Below, one piece after another: positions 11,011 to 22,835 of a stretch of 64,000 bases of DNA (positions within the stretch are counted from its first letter, which is position 1; each line of letters opens with the position of its first letter). This DNA is from Rutstroemia sp. NJR-2017a BVV2. Lineage: Eukaryota; Ascomycota; Leotiomycetes; Helotiales; Rutstroemiaceae. Made by a program: the position numbers and the translations under genes. The notes under the pieces were generated by a model. The model did no database searches. It was given only the letters and a program-made list of their open reading frames with translations, and was not told the DNA's origin. The stretch lies in the NCBI GenBank assembly GCA_002946415.1, contig NJPS01000067.1, positions 124,001 to 188,000 on the forward strand, given 5' to 3'.

Positions 11011-13371
11011 GGTTTGAGCATCTGTTTGGAGCTCGCGGGTTAGAAAGACCCGTTTCCATGGGCTCTTCGGATCATGGGTTGTCAATTGTGTTTCTCGTCA
11101 TGTCCTAGCGGCGATATCTGGCTTCGTTTTCTGTATTGATTTTGATGTATAATAGACCAAGAATGGGGAAAGGTTCGATTGGGAGATGAAAGTGGGTTAT
11201 GTTCTGTATGCTTATTTTCGTTTCAATTGTTTGGTTCGGGTTATATACGACACAGTGGCGCTTTTCAACAAAGCATATCAAAGGAGTACATCTTAGGCAG
11301 GCCGATAGCTTGGAAATCTTTCACTGCTTGTCTTTATAAAACCTTCTTGAGATTTGAGTGATCATGTCCTCCACCTATGTAAATTTGTCCCAAGTGAATA
11401 TCTCAGTTTCATCAGGGGCTATTTCAATTTTCAGGTGGTTCCAGCAAGCAGCACTGGGGTTTTCCAATAGCATAATGAAATTTGATCTGCAGCATCAATC
11501 TAACTAAAGCACTATTCGTCATCAACTGTTGGATGTTGCCAGGCTGCTAAGGGCACGTGGGGCGTAGGCTCGGTAGGATCAGATGAGGTGGGGTTGTGGC
11601 CCAAGGGAGTGGAGTAAAAGGGGAGCTATTTCCCAGGATCAATGCACATTCCGGTAGTTGACCCTCCTTCTTAATTCAGTAATCGCACTGCGTCCAATCC
11701 AGAATTTAAGTCCTCAATATTGACCACTTTGGCTAATTTGTTTGACGGTTCTACGTACGTATGTATAGAGTCTGTCCTTGACACCAGCCACCATATTACG
11801 GCCACACACCACACTCATCACTGACTAGGACGAGAAGCAGAGAAGATTCATCAAAGACCTTGGAAAGAAGAGGAGGTGGAAAAGGAGAAAGACAGCCATT
11901 AGTTCTATGTTTTGGAATGGATTCATTGTGCAGGGGAGCTTTACTCCTATGGCGGCGCCCATATGGGATGCCCCGATAAGTGACTGGAGTGAAAGAGGTC
12001 TATCAGATAGACTGATTTCCACTGAGATAGAATAATCAACCGGAATCAATCAGCATGAACTCCTCCCACTGACTGGTGATTCTGTGCTAGGAATCGATGG
12101 TACGATACCAGCACTGATCATGATTATAATTAAATATCGAAAGCAATCGCACTGTGATCCCAAGAACTACCAGATCGCAATCGGCAGTAGGCATAGGCAA
12201 CTGCCGGTGCCTACGCCAATAATCAATTGTCGATCAATCTCAAGGCTAAGGAACGAGCTTTCGCCTAGAGCATATTACAAAAAGTATTAAGAAGCAGAGA
12301 CGGCCGCGCAGCCAAAGAGAATTTCTAACTCCATGAACATACACCGAAAGTTCCATAGCTAATAGTCAGGCCGTTTGCCGTTGTCGCACCACACGCAGTC
12401 GAACTTTGGACGCATATATCAGACATCGCCGTTTCTAGTTGGTTCCTGGTCCAGTCCAGAATCTGCAACGAGTCGATCATACAGCTCCTTACAAACAACG
12501 GCAGGAGAAGGGTTCTTGACCACTTGATAGTTGTCTTCTTTCCCGCTGTAATATTCTCAAAAGTAAGGAAGTTGTGAACGGATGCCAAGTATAGTTTGTC
12601 TCAGTGAACTTTCATGAGGAACATGGCGCGATTATGTTGGCGTTCCGAAAGATCGGGTCAGGAAATTCCATAAGTTTATCAATTGGGGCACTTCTTGTGA
12701 CTGCTGGCCACCCAGATACCAGAAATCAGGAGTTGCCTATTTGATAGTAGAGGATGAAGAGGCGCGAGGGATGCGGGATGAAAATCTCGCAACATCATTG
12801 TGCTGATCGTTGTGCGCCCTATCACGGTTGCTGTACAGTCGCAGATGAATGCGATGCCATACTCGCCGTCTGTTTTCATTCGCAAAAGAACAGATGATGC
12901 TGATCGCGAGCAACAACGAGTCAAGGCCGGTGCTTGAGACGGTGTTCGAACGAAAGAAACAAGAGTAAAATCTGCGTATAAAGGAAGCTTCGCCCCGAAT
13001 CCACCTCTGCTGCTATATCTGTTGCTATATCTGTTGCTATATCAACGCCGACGGTGTGAGTAAGTTATGGTCATGGTGAGTGGATGAAATGGATGGTCTG
13101 AATGCCGTGGGAGCGGAAGGAAGGTCGTGTCCTTGAACCATGTATATAATCCGTGATGTTTCGTATAATGGAGCCGCTTCCAGCTAGAACTTTCACCCGG
13201 ATTTTCCAATTCTGCCACATTTCGGGGCATTGTGGGGTTAAATCAGTACCGATGCAGGGGCTCGGGGCACCATGAAGCACCGGGAAGGGCTAAATTTTAC
13301 TGAAATTTGCGTGAATGACCTGTTGAGCGCGGGCGCGGACCAGCGCGGGGTCCTCAGGAAGCTGCAATTTA
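11011..13371. other. Gene-poor spacer of 2.4 kb
   Basis: This stretch has only short frames on both strands. A perfect E-box-like CACGTG lies near 11552 and a TATAAA near 12978, but neither is followed by a recognisable gene. A short 12-bp repeat occurs at 13011-13042. The right end grades into the lgd1 promoter. Confidence 0.45.
13011..13042. repeat. 12-bp tandem repeat, 2.7 copies
   Basis: The unit tgctatatctgt occurs at 13011-13022 and 13023-13034, with a partial third copy to 13042. It is a minor microsatellite-like array upstream of lgd1. Confidence 0.8.
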
Positions 13372-13382
13372 TCCACCAATCA
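13372..13382 (+). promoter_or_regulatory. Candidate galacturonate-responsive element
   Basis: The sequence tccaccaatca matches 10 of 11 positions of the reverse complement of TYATTGGTGGA, the element described for Aspergillus niger galacturonate genes, and contains the CCNCCAA core linked to GaaR-type regulators. It lies about 330 bp upstream of the lgd1 start, the expected target of such regulation. The match is seen in the sequence; the regulatory role is inference. Confidence 0.5.
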
Positions 13383-13536
13383 AATCCTCCCGTTTCCATT
13401 CATTTCTCCCCCATCATCGTGAACTTCGGCCCAGTTGCCAGTTTCAACCCCACCATTGTCCATAGACTCCATACAAGTACATTTCTGTCTCTTATTACTC
13501 GGAGCACTCTTATAGGGCCACTGACCGTGTGCACAG

Positions 13537-13544
13537 TATATAAA
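13537..13544 (+). promoter_or_regulatory. TATA box of lgd1
   Basis: TATATAAA lies 169 bp before the ATG at 13713. A long pyrimidine-rich stretch (ctttgccttt, cctcgtcttc) follows it, typical of strongly expressed fungal promoters near the transcription start. Confidence 0.6.
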
Positions 13545-13712
13545 TGTAGGTGTTTCCTGCTTTGCTTCACTTTGCCTTTCCTTCTAATCCCATTCTCTCA
13601 TTCCTCGTCTTCATATCCCTCTCCTTCAATTCTCCCACAACCTATCTCTAATTGGCCTTACTATCCCCCCACAACTCCTCTTTTACACATCCTTATTACA
13701 CCCTCAATCACA

Positions 13713-15186
13713 ATGGCCGAAGTCACTATCACCGGTTGGGATACTCGCGATGTTCGCTTTCCTACTTCTCTCGACAAGACTGGCTCTGATGCCATGAATG
13801 CCGCTGGAGACTACAGTGCCGCATACTGTATCCTCAAGACAGATTCCCAATTCTCCGGCCATGGAATGGTAAGAACACATTTGCTACCAACTCACTCACC
13901 TCGCGAACCACCCCACTAACATTCGTTGTGTCCGCAGACCTTCACAATTGGCCGAGGTAACGATATCGTATGCGCAGCCATCAACAACGTCGCCGATCGT
14001 ATCAAGGGACGCACATTATCTTCTCTCGTCGAAAACTGGGGTCAAACTTGGAGATATCTCGTTTCGGATTCACAGCTCCGATGGATTGGTCCAGAAAAGG
14101 GTGTCATTCACCTTGCTCTTGGTGCCGTCGTTAATGCGATTTGGGATTTGTGGGCAAAGACACTGAACAAGCCGGTATGGAGAATCGTTGCGGATATGTC
14201 TCCAGAGGAATTCGTTCGCTGCATTGATTTCCGTTACATCACCGACGCGATTACACCTGAGGAAGCCATTGAGATGCTGAAGAGTGAGGAGGGTGGAAAA
14301 GCCAAGAGATTGCAAGATGCTCTGGAGAGCAAGGCCGTACCAGCATATACTACAAGTGCTGGATGGTTAGGATATGGTGAAGACAAGATGAAGAGCTTGT
14401 TGGAGGAGACCCTAAGCAAGGGATACAGACATTTCAAGCTAAAGGTCGGAACTTCCGTCGAGACTGACCGAAGACGTCTGACCATTGCGAGAAGTGTCAT
14501 TGGCTATGACAAGGGTAACATTCTTATGGTTGATGCAAACCAGGTAAGACTCAGAGCACCATTTGCGCGCATCTTCAATACTGATTACTATTCAGGTCTG
14601 GTCCGTACCTGAGGCCATCGAGTACATGCAACAACTAAAGGACTTTAAGCCTTGGTTCATCGAAGAGCCTACCTCCCCAGATGACATTCTCGGTCACAAG
14701 GCCATCCGTGATGCTCTTCGACCTGATGGAATTGGTGTTGCGACCGGAGAGATGTGTCAAAACCGTGTCATCTTCAAGCAACTTCTCGCCTCCGGAGCTA
14801 TCGATGTCTGCCAGATTGATGCTTGCCGTATGGGTGGTGTCAATGAGGTCTTGGCTGTTCTTCTCATGGCTAAGAAATACGGCGTGCCAATTGTTCCCCA
14901 CAGTGGCGGTGTCGGACTTCCAGAGTATACTCAACATTTGAGCACCATCGACTACGTTTGCGTCAGCGGGAAATTGAGTGTCTTGGAATACGTCGACCAT
15001 CTTCACGAGCACTTCGAACATCCATCTGTCATCAAGGACGGTTACTACCAAACACCAATGGAGCCCGGATACAGTGTTGAGATGAAGGCAGCAAGTATGG
15101 ACAAGTTCGAGTTCCCAGGAAAGGACGGTGTTGGATGGTGGAAGAGCGAAGAGGCCAAGCCAATCTTGGAAGGTATCAAGATCTAG
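13713..15186 (+). CDS. lgd1: L-galactonate dehydratase, 450 aa, three exons
   Basis: Exons are 13713-13868, 13938-14543 and 14596-15186; both introns are GTAAG...CAG with phase-0 junctions. The enzyme removes water from L-galactonate to give 2-keto-3-deoxy-L-galactonate, the second step of fungal D-galacturonate (pectin) catabolism, in the cytosol. It is a member of the enolase superfamily, mandelate-racemase type: KLKVG with the catalytic Lys pair, metal ligands in LMVDANQ, FIEEPT and ATGEMC, and the catalytic His in VPHSGGVG. The N-terminal RDVRFPTSLDKTGSDAMNAA and the overall length agree with the Trichoderma reesei Lgd1 protein as I know it. A candidate galacturonate element and a TATA box lie upstream. 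The aldolase and reductase genes of the pathway are not in this window. Confidence 0.96.
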
Positions 15187-15210
15187 TTTGTTGAGACTGT
15201 TTGAGGGGTG

Positions 15211-15344
15211 TCGAGGATTTTCATGTTGGGTTCTCGGCAGCAGGGCAACGATGGCATCCTGTATGATAAATATTCATCCCAAAAAAGGGGTCGGGAGTTT
15301 TCATGTTGGGCTCTCTTCCGCAGGGCAACGATGGCATCCTGTAT
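15211..15344. repeat. 54-bp direct repeat, period 80, in lgd1 3' region
   Basis: 15211-15264 and 15291-15344 align without gaps. The first dozen bases differ at a few positions, then tttcatgttggg(t/c)tctc and the run cagggcaacgatggcatcct followed by gtat are shared. It starts 25 bp after the lgd1 stop codon, so it should fall in the 3' UTR and looks like a fairly recent local duplication. Confidence 0.85.
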
Positions 15345-15878
15345 AACATTTTCGTTATCCTAAAATGTAGTAAATCTTACAATTTAATTTATAAGTTTCC
15401 TTTAGCTTAGAGTCGATATTTGTTTGTGATTTGTGACCTCTATTTCTAACACAGCTACTCAAATGACCAATGTCCTCGAAACATTTGGCCCGCGCGTTCG
15501 TCTTAAGATCTTAGCCCCAGTTGAAATTCCTGTGTCTGCTACTTGTAATGCTGGTTGAAACGCCAGAACATAGAGAACCCGATATCCCCGAACCGTATTC
15601 TGCCTCAATATAGTCGTCACGTGTTTTGTGGACATGCCCTCAGATTGTGAATTCCAGCGTTTCAGATTCGGCGCATTGGCCTCAAACATTCAATTCTCGC
15701 AACGTATCCAAAGAGAAAGCAAAGAAAACAAAGATATATCAATTGTTGTCGTCGCAGTGACTGGTTTCTTGCACGAATAATGTTGAGTTGTTGGTAATCT
15801 AATTTTTATTTTGCAATTACCGTGTTGGTTCCCTCGACCTCTGCTTCTACAGCATTTTCGCGCCGACAACATCTGGCT
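15345..15878. other. Spacer between lgd1 and the next plus-strand gene
   Basis: The left part is AT-rich and fits the lgd1 terminator region. The right part is the promoter and leader of the spermidine-synthase-like gene. No open frame or RNA gene worth calling was seen. Confidence 0.5.
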
Positions 15879-17930
15879 ATGGCTCCTCCGACCACCAGAT
15901 CATCAAAGGCTTCGAAAGCTACCCCGCCGCCGCCAGTAGTCAATGATCAACAATCATTCACGCAAGAAAACTTCGAAAAAGAACTGAAAGCATTGGCGTC
16001 CAAAGCAAAAGAAAATACTACCACCAAATATATGATCTCCCAATTGTCTGTCCTGGCTCAATCAGCAACTTTACTTGCCCTGGCTGCCATTTATTCCAAC
16101 GTATCGCAACTCACCCTCTCTCCCGTGTATGGGACTTATGCTGCTGGAATATGGCATTCGAAGGTGTTACTGACCGCGTGTTTCTTGGCATGGTCGTCCA
16201 ATCTGTTCATCAGGCGTCATTTGCCCATACGGAGACCTGTCCAACTGCTACCTGTCATTGCAGCTTATATCCCTATGGCGCAGTACTTCCTGTTCAAATT
16301 GAGCGGCTACATGGGCGCAACCTATGGACCTATCGTCACTGAAGCGTTGACGTTGTTCCCACTGCTTTTCTTCTCAGTATCTTGCACGGCAAATGTACTT
16401 GAAGGTCTGGATCTCACATCTGGTCGCTGGTCATTCGTGTCGGATGCAGCGCCGGGAATTCTATCATTTGCATTTTACAAAACCATGGAATATTTTTCTT
16501 CTACCCAGATTTCGCGATTCATAGGCCAATCATTCGTGTTCACACGTCTTGGAATGGAAATCGCACTCTCGGCCCTCTACTCGTTGTTTGCGCCTTCAAA
16601 ACTCCTCCTATGGACGATTCCGGCGGTTTTACATACAGCACTCTTCAATGTACACGTGCCGACTACTTACGCTACAGCTCATCTCAACAGCACGATGAAT
16701 GCGAACGGTTGGTCGCTTTTGGAACGTCAGGAATCTCTGACGGGATACGTTTCCGTAATTGAGAGCTTGAAAATGGGTCAGGGATTCCGTGCTCTGCGAT
16801 GTGATCATAGCCTTCTGGGAGGAGAATGGCTGGTCGGTGGGAAGAAAGCGAAGGGGCTTGCGGAACCGATTTATGGGATATTTGTGATGTTGGAAGCTAT
16901 TCGGTTGATTGAGGTGGAGAAGCCCGTTAGGGATGAAGATGCTACTGCGTTAGTCATGTGAGCATCCTCTTTATTCTCTTGTCTTGTCTGGTTATTGACG
17001 TGATGAAAAAGCGGTCTCGGGATTGGTACTACACCAGCAGCACTCATATCCCACGGCATCAAAACTACACTTGTAGAAATCGACCCAGTTGTGGTATCTT
17101 TCGCTCAAAAATACTTCTCCCTTCCTGTACCACACGAAACCATCGTCGAGGACGCCGTGTCCGTTGCTTCGAAGTTTGCCGCGCAAGGAAAGAAATTCAA
17201 TTACATCGTACATGATGTTTTTACTGGAGGAGCCGAACCCGTTGATCTCTTCACTTACGAATTTCTAAGAGATTTATACGATATCCTAGAACCTGGAGGT
17301 GTTATCGCTATCGTATGTTATCACCTCCCATTTCGTTTCATCTCCCATCACTTCATCCCTCACTCATCTCCTCACATCCCCTCATCTAACTTCTGTCATT
17401 CACACCCATCCCATAACCGTTTTTACCAAAGCTGACAAAAGAAACAGAACTACGCAGGCGATTTCCTTCTGCCCCCCTTCCTCATCATTCACCGTACTAT
17501 CCGCACCCTCTTCCCTACCTGCCGCATCTTTCGTGAAGCAGAAGCTCCCACGGCGGATCATCTCGAGGAAACGAAGCAGGATTTCACTAACATGGTTATT
17601 TTCTGCACTAAGCCCTTATCCTCTAGTCCTCCATCTACTATTGCTGCGTCCGAGAAGCAAATAACTTTCCGCAAGCCAGTAGAAAAGGATTTCTTGGGAA
17701 GTAATGCGCGACGAGCATTTTTGATGCCGAAGTGGGAGATTGGTGCACAGGAGCTGAAGGGGATGGGCGGTATGGGAAAGAGTGGGAAGGAGAAGGAAGA
17801 GAGAATGGAATTGGATATTTTGAGGAAAAATGATACGGATCGGTTGATGGATTGGCAGGTTAAGAGCGCGGTGGGGCATTGGTGGGTTATGAGGGGAGTG
17901 CTGCCTGGTGGGGTTTGGATCGATTGGTAG
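15879..17930 (+). CDS. Membrane-anchored spermine/spermidine synthase-like protein, 620 aa, three exons
   Basis: Exons are 15879-16957, 17012-17312 and 17448-17930. The first intron uses donor GTGAGC and acceptor AAG, which restores LVIGLGIGTTPAALI; the second is GTATGT...CAG. Residues ~60-300 carry several hydrophobic segments (SQLSVLAQSATLLALAAIY, TEALTLFPLLFFSVS, LLLWTIPAVLHTALF), predicting a multi-pass membrane domain. The C-terminal half is a Rossmann-type aminopropyltransferase/methyltransferase fold: GLGIGTTP as nucleotide loop, then TTLVEIDP and DAVS, then YIVHDVFTGG. Fungal proteins of this layout are annotated as spermine/spermidine synthase family, but the membrane domain suggests a different job from cytosolic Spe3. 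The start is the first ATG in frame. The substrate is unknown. Confidence 0.85.
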
Positions 17931-18804
17931 GTGGTTGATGGTGATAGATAGAGAACGGGGAGGAGGGGGGACAGAGGGAAACTAAGAGAAACCCGGCAGA
18001 AGATGGAGTAGGGAGTGTATATAGAATCTTGGATGAGGGAGGCTCGCACGAGTAATGACCAAGAGCCGGATATCACTTTATATATTGCAGTATGATCAAA
18101 AACAGTGAATCAGGCTAGATGCCAGATAGGGGGTTCGCTATTTCATTAATCGTCTAAAAGATTCAGAAATCTGATATGAGTTTATGTCTGGAGATTTTAC
18201 ACTGACATTGTCAGTCCATAGAAGTTCGGGTCACCAGGTATGTTTTGAATGATACTCATCTCATATTGAGGAGATGATTATTGATGCATGTAAATTCTCA
18301 TAGTTAATGAATAAATCACTGGTAAGATTACGAGGGAGCATACAAATAATACGAGCAGTAATCATTAAAAGTAAATTTCTACATCAAAATAACCAAGGTA
18401 TCTCTGTTTCTCTCTGTCGCTCTAATAAATCGTGGGCCAGCCAGCCAGCTATTCGCATAATATCCTACCGCCATACGCCTTGAGCTAGCCAACCAATCTC
18501 GTAAAAGGTAAAAGGTAAAATACTCCGTAGTCGAACTATAACGGCGAGTACCATCTCAGCCGAACTTCTTCCTTCCCGCTTCGTCTCCTTTCATCTCATC
18601 TGCTAAATTCACTGCAATCCTAGAAGAAAGCCATATAGACACCAATCCATCACAAGCTATAAAAATCCCGTATTCCCATACTCCATCTTTCCAATCTCAA
18701 CCTCCAAAACACCTCTTCTCCTTTCTAAGCACCCCCATTCCTTCGTTCCTTTCAATCTCGCCTCCTATCTTTCCCTCTTTCCTCTCCTTTCCTTCAACCC
18801 TCAA
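17931..18804. other. Convergent 3' spacer
   Basis: This lies between the 3' ends of two converging genes. The first ~150 bp are purine-rich, the middle is AT-rich, and the last ~150 bp are strongly pyrimidine-rich up to the stop of the minus-strand gene. No gene or RNA was recognised. Confidence 0.5.
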
Positions 18805-20454
18805 TTAATACCCACTATCCCAAACATCCTCCTCATCGCCCACCATTTCCACCACCGGCGTCTTCGGCCCCTGCATCCGCTTCATGCGCTTGCGGTCCTC
18901 CTTCGTGACCAACCGCGGCGTAATCGGCATCATCGGCGTAAACGGCTGGTATGGCGAATACGGCACCGCGCCGCCGCTAAACGGGGTTCGCAAGCCGGCT
19001 GTCTGGGGACCGTTGCGGTGGGACGGGGGCAGGCGCTCGAGGATGGTGGTTTTGGTTTGGGAGAAGGAGGGAGAGGCGAGCGGGGTGGACTGGAATTGCT
19101 GCCGGAAGGGGAGCGTGCGGGTGGTGGGGTTGGTGGTGGTGGTGTGGAGGGTAGAGGATTGCGAGATTGGGGATTGGGATTGGAGATCGAGGGGTTTGGG
19201 GTTGGGCTTCGAATGAGGGGGTTGAGATTGGGTAGCGGAGCGTGGCGAAGCGCTGTTTTTCTCAGAGCGTAGAGATATGTTTAAGTTGCGGGTGTTGAGG
19301 GCAGGGAGAGGAGATTTACTCGGCTGGGATGAGTTGGGGAGTTGAGGTGAAGTTGGAGTTACCGTGGAGAGGGTTTCAGCAATGCTGCGGGTAGGAGATT
19401 CGCCTTCGTAGGATTGGGAGTGGGCGTAGGGGCCTTGATTTTTGGGAACCGGAGGAGGTGCTCGATGTACGTAGCTGCGGGGGGTGAGGGGTTCTTCGTC
19501 GGAATGGCTGAATACACCAGTGTTTGGGGTGGCGATAGGAGAGGAGATGCGCAGACCTCTGATGCCCTTCTTGCGTGGAGATTTTGGAGATCGAGGGGAT
19601 GTGAAGGAGGAAAGGATGGATGATGCTCGGGAATGAGTTTTGGTGGACTTGCTGTCATCGTTGATATTTATATCCGCGGGTTTGTGCTTGCCATTTTTGG
19701 ATTGTGGTGCGGATGCCGGAGGTTGAGCATTGGGGATCTTGGGTGGTGGCATGCTTCGGACATCTACACCGGCGGCTTTGGCTTCCTCTTGCTCCATGAC
19801 ATGGGCGTAAATGTCTTCTAGATCTCGGGCCAACATTTCGCGATCGGCTTCTACGACCTTGGTGTCGATACTGGGATTGCTTTGATGCGAATAGACGCTA
19901 TTGTGGGTGGGATACACGTAGGGTGCTGCCGCTTCAATATCCTGTCTTGGAGGAAAAACAAATGCCGCAGGATCGGGGTTGACTGCAGGCGGAAACTCGT
20001 AGGTTGCTTGTTTCCTGTCGGGCGAAGGCCAGGAATAGTTTCGAAGATTGGACGGTGATACGGGTGTTGGACCTGTAGATCCGGCGTACACGCCTTGGAA
20101 TGTTGATGCGACTAGTTCGACTTCGAGAGATTTGGCCTCGAGCTCAACTTGTCTGCGCAATCTTCGTCCGAGAATGAGAACGACGGTTCCGACTATACAG
20201 AGGGATAATAGATATGCTCCAACGATGCCACCGATTTGAGCTGGGAGTAGATCTTTGTTGCGGGAAGCGTGCGCCGAGAGAGCTGGACCTTTGTCTGGTG
20301 GTGGTGCAGGTGAATAGTCTAGTCCCAATGGATTACTTCGGGGGACGTTCGAATTAGATATCGCTTTCGCTACAATTGAAGGAATGAAAGAAGAGTAAGT
20401 AATGAGGGACAGTATCAAGAAAGAAGAAGTAGCGCCCGTTTCAGTCCGAAGCAT
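18805..20454 (-). CDS. Single-pass membrane protein with long disordered cytoplasmic tail, 549 aa
   Basis: This is a single exon starting at ATG 20454. Residues 1-31 look like a signal peptide (FLILSLITYSSFIPSIVAKA). A short Pro/Ser-rich outer part (SPAPPPDKGPALS) is followed by one membrane helix at ~74-96 (GGIVGAYLLSLCIVGTVVL) and then a basic stop-transfer GRRLRR. The remaining ~450 residues are Ser/Pro/Thr-rich and presumably disordered, with basic SP clusters (SPRSPKSPRKKG) that could be phosphorylated. The extreme C-terminus, VEMVGDEEDVWDSGY, is acidic and looks like a conserved tail motif. The topology suggests a plasma-membrane or wall-associated sensor-like protein, but I recognise no named family. 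Confidence 0.75.
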   Translation of the reverse strand: MLRTETGATSSFLILSLITYSSFIPSIVAKAISNSNVPRSNPLGLDYSPAPPPDKGPALSAHASRNKDLLPAQIGGIVGAYLLSLCIVGTVVLILGRRLRRQVELEAKSLEVELVASTFQGVYAGSTGPTPVSPSNLRNYSWPSPDRKQATYEFPPAVNPDPAAFVFPPRQDIEAAAPYVYPTHNSVYSHQSNPSIDTKVVEADREMLARDLEDIYAHVMEQEEAKAAGVDVRSMPPPKIPNAQPPASAPQSKNGKHKPADININDDSKSTKTHSRASSILSSFTSPRSPKSPRKKGIRGLRISSPIATPNTGVFSHSDEEPLTPRSYVHRAPPPVPKNQGPYAHSQSYEGESPTRSIAETLSTVTPTSPQLPNSSQPSKSPLPALNTRNLNISLRSEKNSASPRSATQSQPPHSKPNPKPLDLQSQSPISQSSTLHTTTTNPTTRTLPFRQQFQSTPLASPSFSQTKTTILERLPPSHRNGPQTAGLRTPFSGGAVPYSPYQPFTPMMPITPRLVTKEDRKRMKRMQGPKTPVVEMVGDEEDVWDSGY

Positions 20455-22075
20455 CTTGTGATTGTGATTTATATATATTCTGTCCCTTTTTGCGGCCTCT
20501 ATATACCCTTATGGCCGGTCTCCTGTAACATCCCAATGAAACGGCGTATGAGAGATGAGCTACAGGAGAGGAGAAGGAAGATCGTAGCTTAGTGAAATGG
20601 ATGGCATGAATGTGTTCCAGCTTTGTCCTCTATAGCACGGAGGGGGGTGAATGGGGTATATACGACAGCACGATACCCCAGAGCTTGGGGGACTCTGCAT
20701 ACTGATTTGGTGCGAGGTACGGGAAAAGCATGGTACGGAGGACGGATGGGAAGACATTTAGGGCACTAGATTGGCTGAGTGGAAAGGTGATGAGGACTTT
20801 GTTTGGTCGATCGGTGGAGTACGACATGCAGCTTCTCGTCCCACTGCATGCACAGGACAAAATCAATTGTATTGATAACGCCCGGGAAATAATCTGACCT
20901 ATAGGAGATGCTTTTTGCGGATCACACTGAATGCACGTATACATTTTGGGAAATAATCCCAGTGAGCGCAGTGCTCATAATGAGGGGTGATGAATACTCT
21001 GATTGGGCGACAGAATAAACCTGTAAAGCGTCTCTGTGCCGGATAACAGACTTCATTGGTTGGATCTCTTGAAATCTTTGCTGCTTAAGCGCTGGGCTGG
21101 GGGCTGACAAGGGGTTTCCCATAAATTAACCGGCAGTTTAACTCACTCCGGCTGGTGCGGCGCCGAGGAAATTGTTGGTCTTTTCCCATACTTCCGTACT
21201 CGCTCCATCGTCTTATTAAAGATCATTCATGCGATGGCTGAGTACGTTGCTGTCGCATTATGGGATGTGCGAACCGGAACCTCTGCTACCAATTATGAGC
21301 ACAGACTCGGCACATTATTCGTGCCTCAAACAATGCCACCCCCGAGGATTGCCTCGAGGAACTGTGGGGTCGAAAACCGGCAATGTCTTTGAGCAATCCT
21401 TCGGGACTGGGTAAACTTAGCAACGCCAGTAACTTTTACAAGTGTATCGATTTCTGAGCGTCTCGCAAAAGTACTACTTTGGGATTCCCATATTCGTATC
21501 CATGCTACTATATCGATAACCACAGACCTCTTCATCCCACAATCCTCACATCCTCCCCCAATCCGTTTCTGCAGTTGTCGCCCGAAAGACCAACTTCGAC
21601 CACGATCCTTCATTAAGAAGACGGACGAGGCAGAGGAAGAACCTTGTCAGCGCTTCCGACTGGGAGCTTTGAGTCTCTTGTGCACAAAGCAGAAACGTGA
21701 TAAGCAGGCTTATCGGAAATCATCTGATCCACCCCAGCAATCACAATGATTTCACGGACGACTTCCTGTGTGAGTAATGTCAGCATACCAGCCGGATGAG
21801 CAGGAAGGCCTGTGTGTTCAGTCGAGCAACGCGGATACTTCGTGGTAGCTAAGTAATTGCAGATGATGAAGGGAACAAGTGTACACGTTCATCTCGGGAG
21901 AATCATTTAACCACAGATTGTCATTTCCGGCATTTAATTTTGGGTACCATTAGATCATCCCTCAGAGCAATGCTTTTGCTATTGAAAGTAGTCCAGAAAC
22001 TGTTCATTTCGCACCCAACCATTCACAATATCAACAGAACTCCTATCACCGCTCGATAACCTCTCCCCCACCAAC
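20455..22075. other. Spacer of 1.6 kb
   Basis: This holds the promoter of the membrane-protein gene (TATATA-like runs at 20466-20478 and 20502-20508, both close to the start codon) and the 3' region of the cutinase gene. The short frames in between have no recognisable motif. No repeat or tRNA was seen. Confidence 0.45.
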
Positions 22076-22835
22076 CTAAACAGAGCCAACAGCGGAAACA
22101 ATGAAGCTAGCAGCCGCCGGTGCATCATCTCCATATGTCAGATGAGTCTCGAAACCTCCAGATCCGGTGCAAATGATATCCTGAGCATGGCAAATACTAT
22201 CAACTTTCGAAGTAGCGACCGTACCAACAGCTTGACCGCGATCTGGGTCACCAAAGACAACCACTGCTGCAATCTTGGCAGTGACGGCTGCTGAGAGTGT
22301 CTTGGCGGCATTGTGTACTAGCTGGGCGCCTTGGGAGTATCCACCCAGGACGAGCTTTGCACTCGGACATTTGGTACTCGCGGAGTTGATCAGACTTGCC
22401 ATGGTCGATGATCCTGCTGCGTCCCCGCCGGCGAGGTAGCTATAAGTCCAAGTCAGTAGTCGTTCACCAGGACATTAAAGATAGAACTCACCCAAGAACG
22501 TTCGCACTGTAATCAACACCTTGTACAGTAACCTTCGACGTCCCAAGTTTGCTCCTTAATTGGGTAAACAAAGGTGGACCGGCTCTAACGCCGACATTTC
22601 CATCCTCATTGGTGCCGCGGGCGAAGATCACAATGACGGGTTTGCATGCGTCTGTTGTGAGGCCATTCTCAGTTGAGACGACAGCGTCGGCTTGAAGTTC
22701 GAAGAGAGTGGCTGTTGCAGCAAGATGTTCAGCGCTTCCCACTGCCAATGATGTCTCTGGCTCTGGCTCTGCTACAGGGTGACTGGTAGAGAGAGCTGAG
22801 AGGGAAAGAAGGCTGAGAGCAAGTGTCAACTTCAT
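22076..22835 (-). CDS. Cutinase (CE5), 235 aa, two exons
   Basis: Exon 1 is 22835-22492 and exon 2 is 22439-22076, with an intron at 22491-22440 (GTGAGT...TAG) that joins NVLG to YLAGGDAAG. A signal peptide is clear (MKLTLALSLLSLSALSTSHP). The alpha/beta-hydrolase triad is complete: Ser150 in GGYSQGA, Asp202 in CHAQDIIC and His214 in THLTYG. The oxyanion segment FARGTNEDG and four cysteines that can pair as in known cutinases are present. Cutinases cleave ester bonds of plant cutin and act outside the cell during surface penetration or saprotrophic growth. Acetylxylan esterase, the sister CE5 group, cannot be excluded from sequence alone, but the FARGT and GYSQG contexts fit cutinase better. 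Confidence 0.9.

Noticed and set aside
10620..11108. Unspliced 162-codon reading of the cysteine-rich gene
   Set aside because: A canonical donor, branch point and acceptor are present, and splicing gives a compact eight-cysteine protein; the read-through tail is not protein-like.
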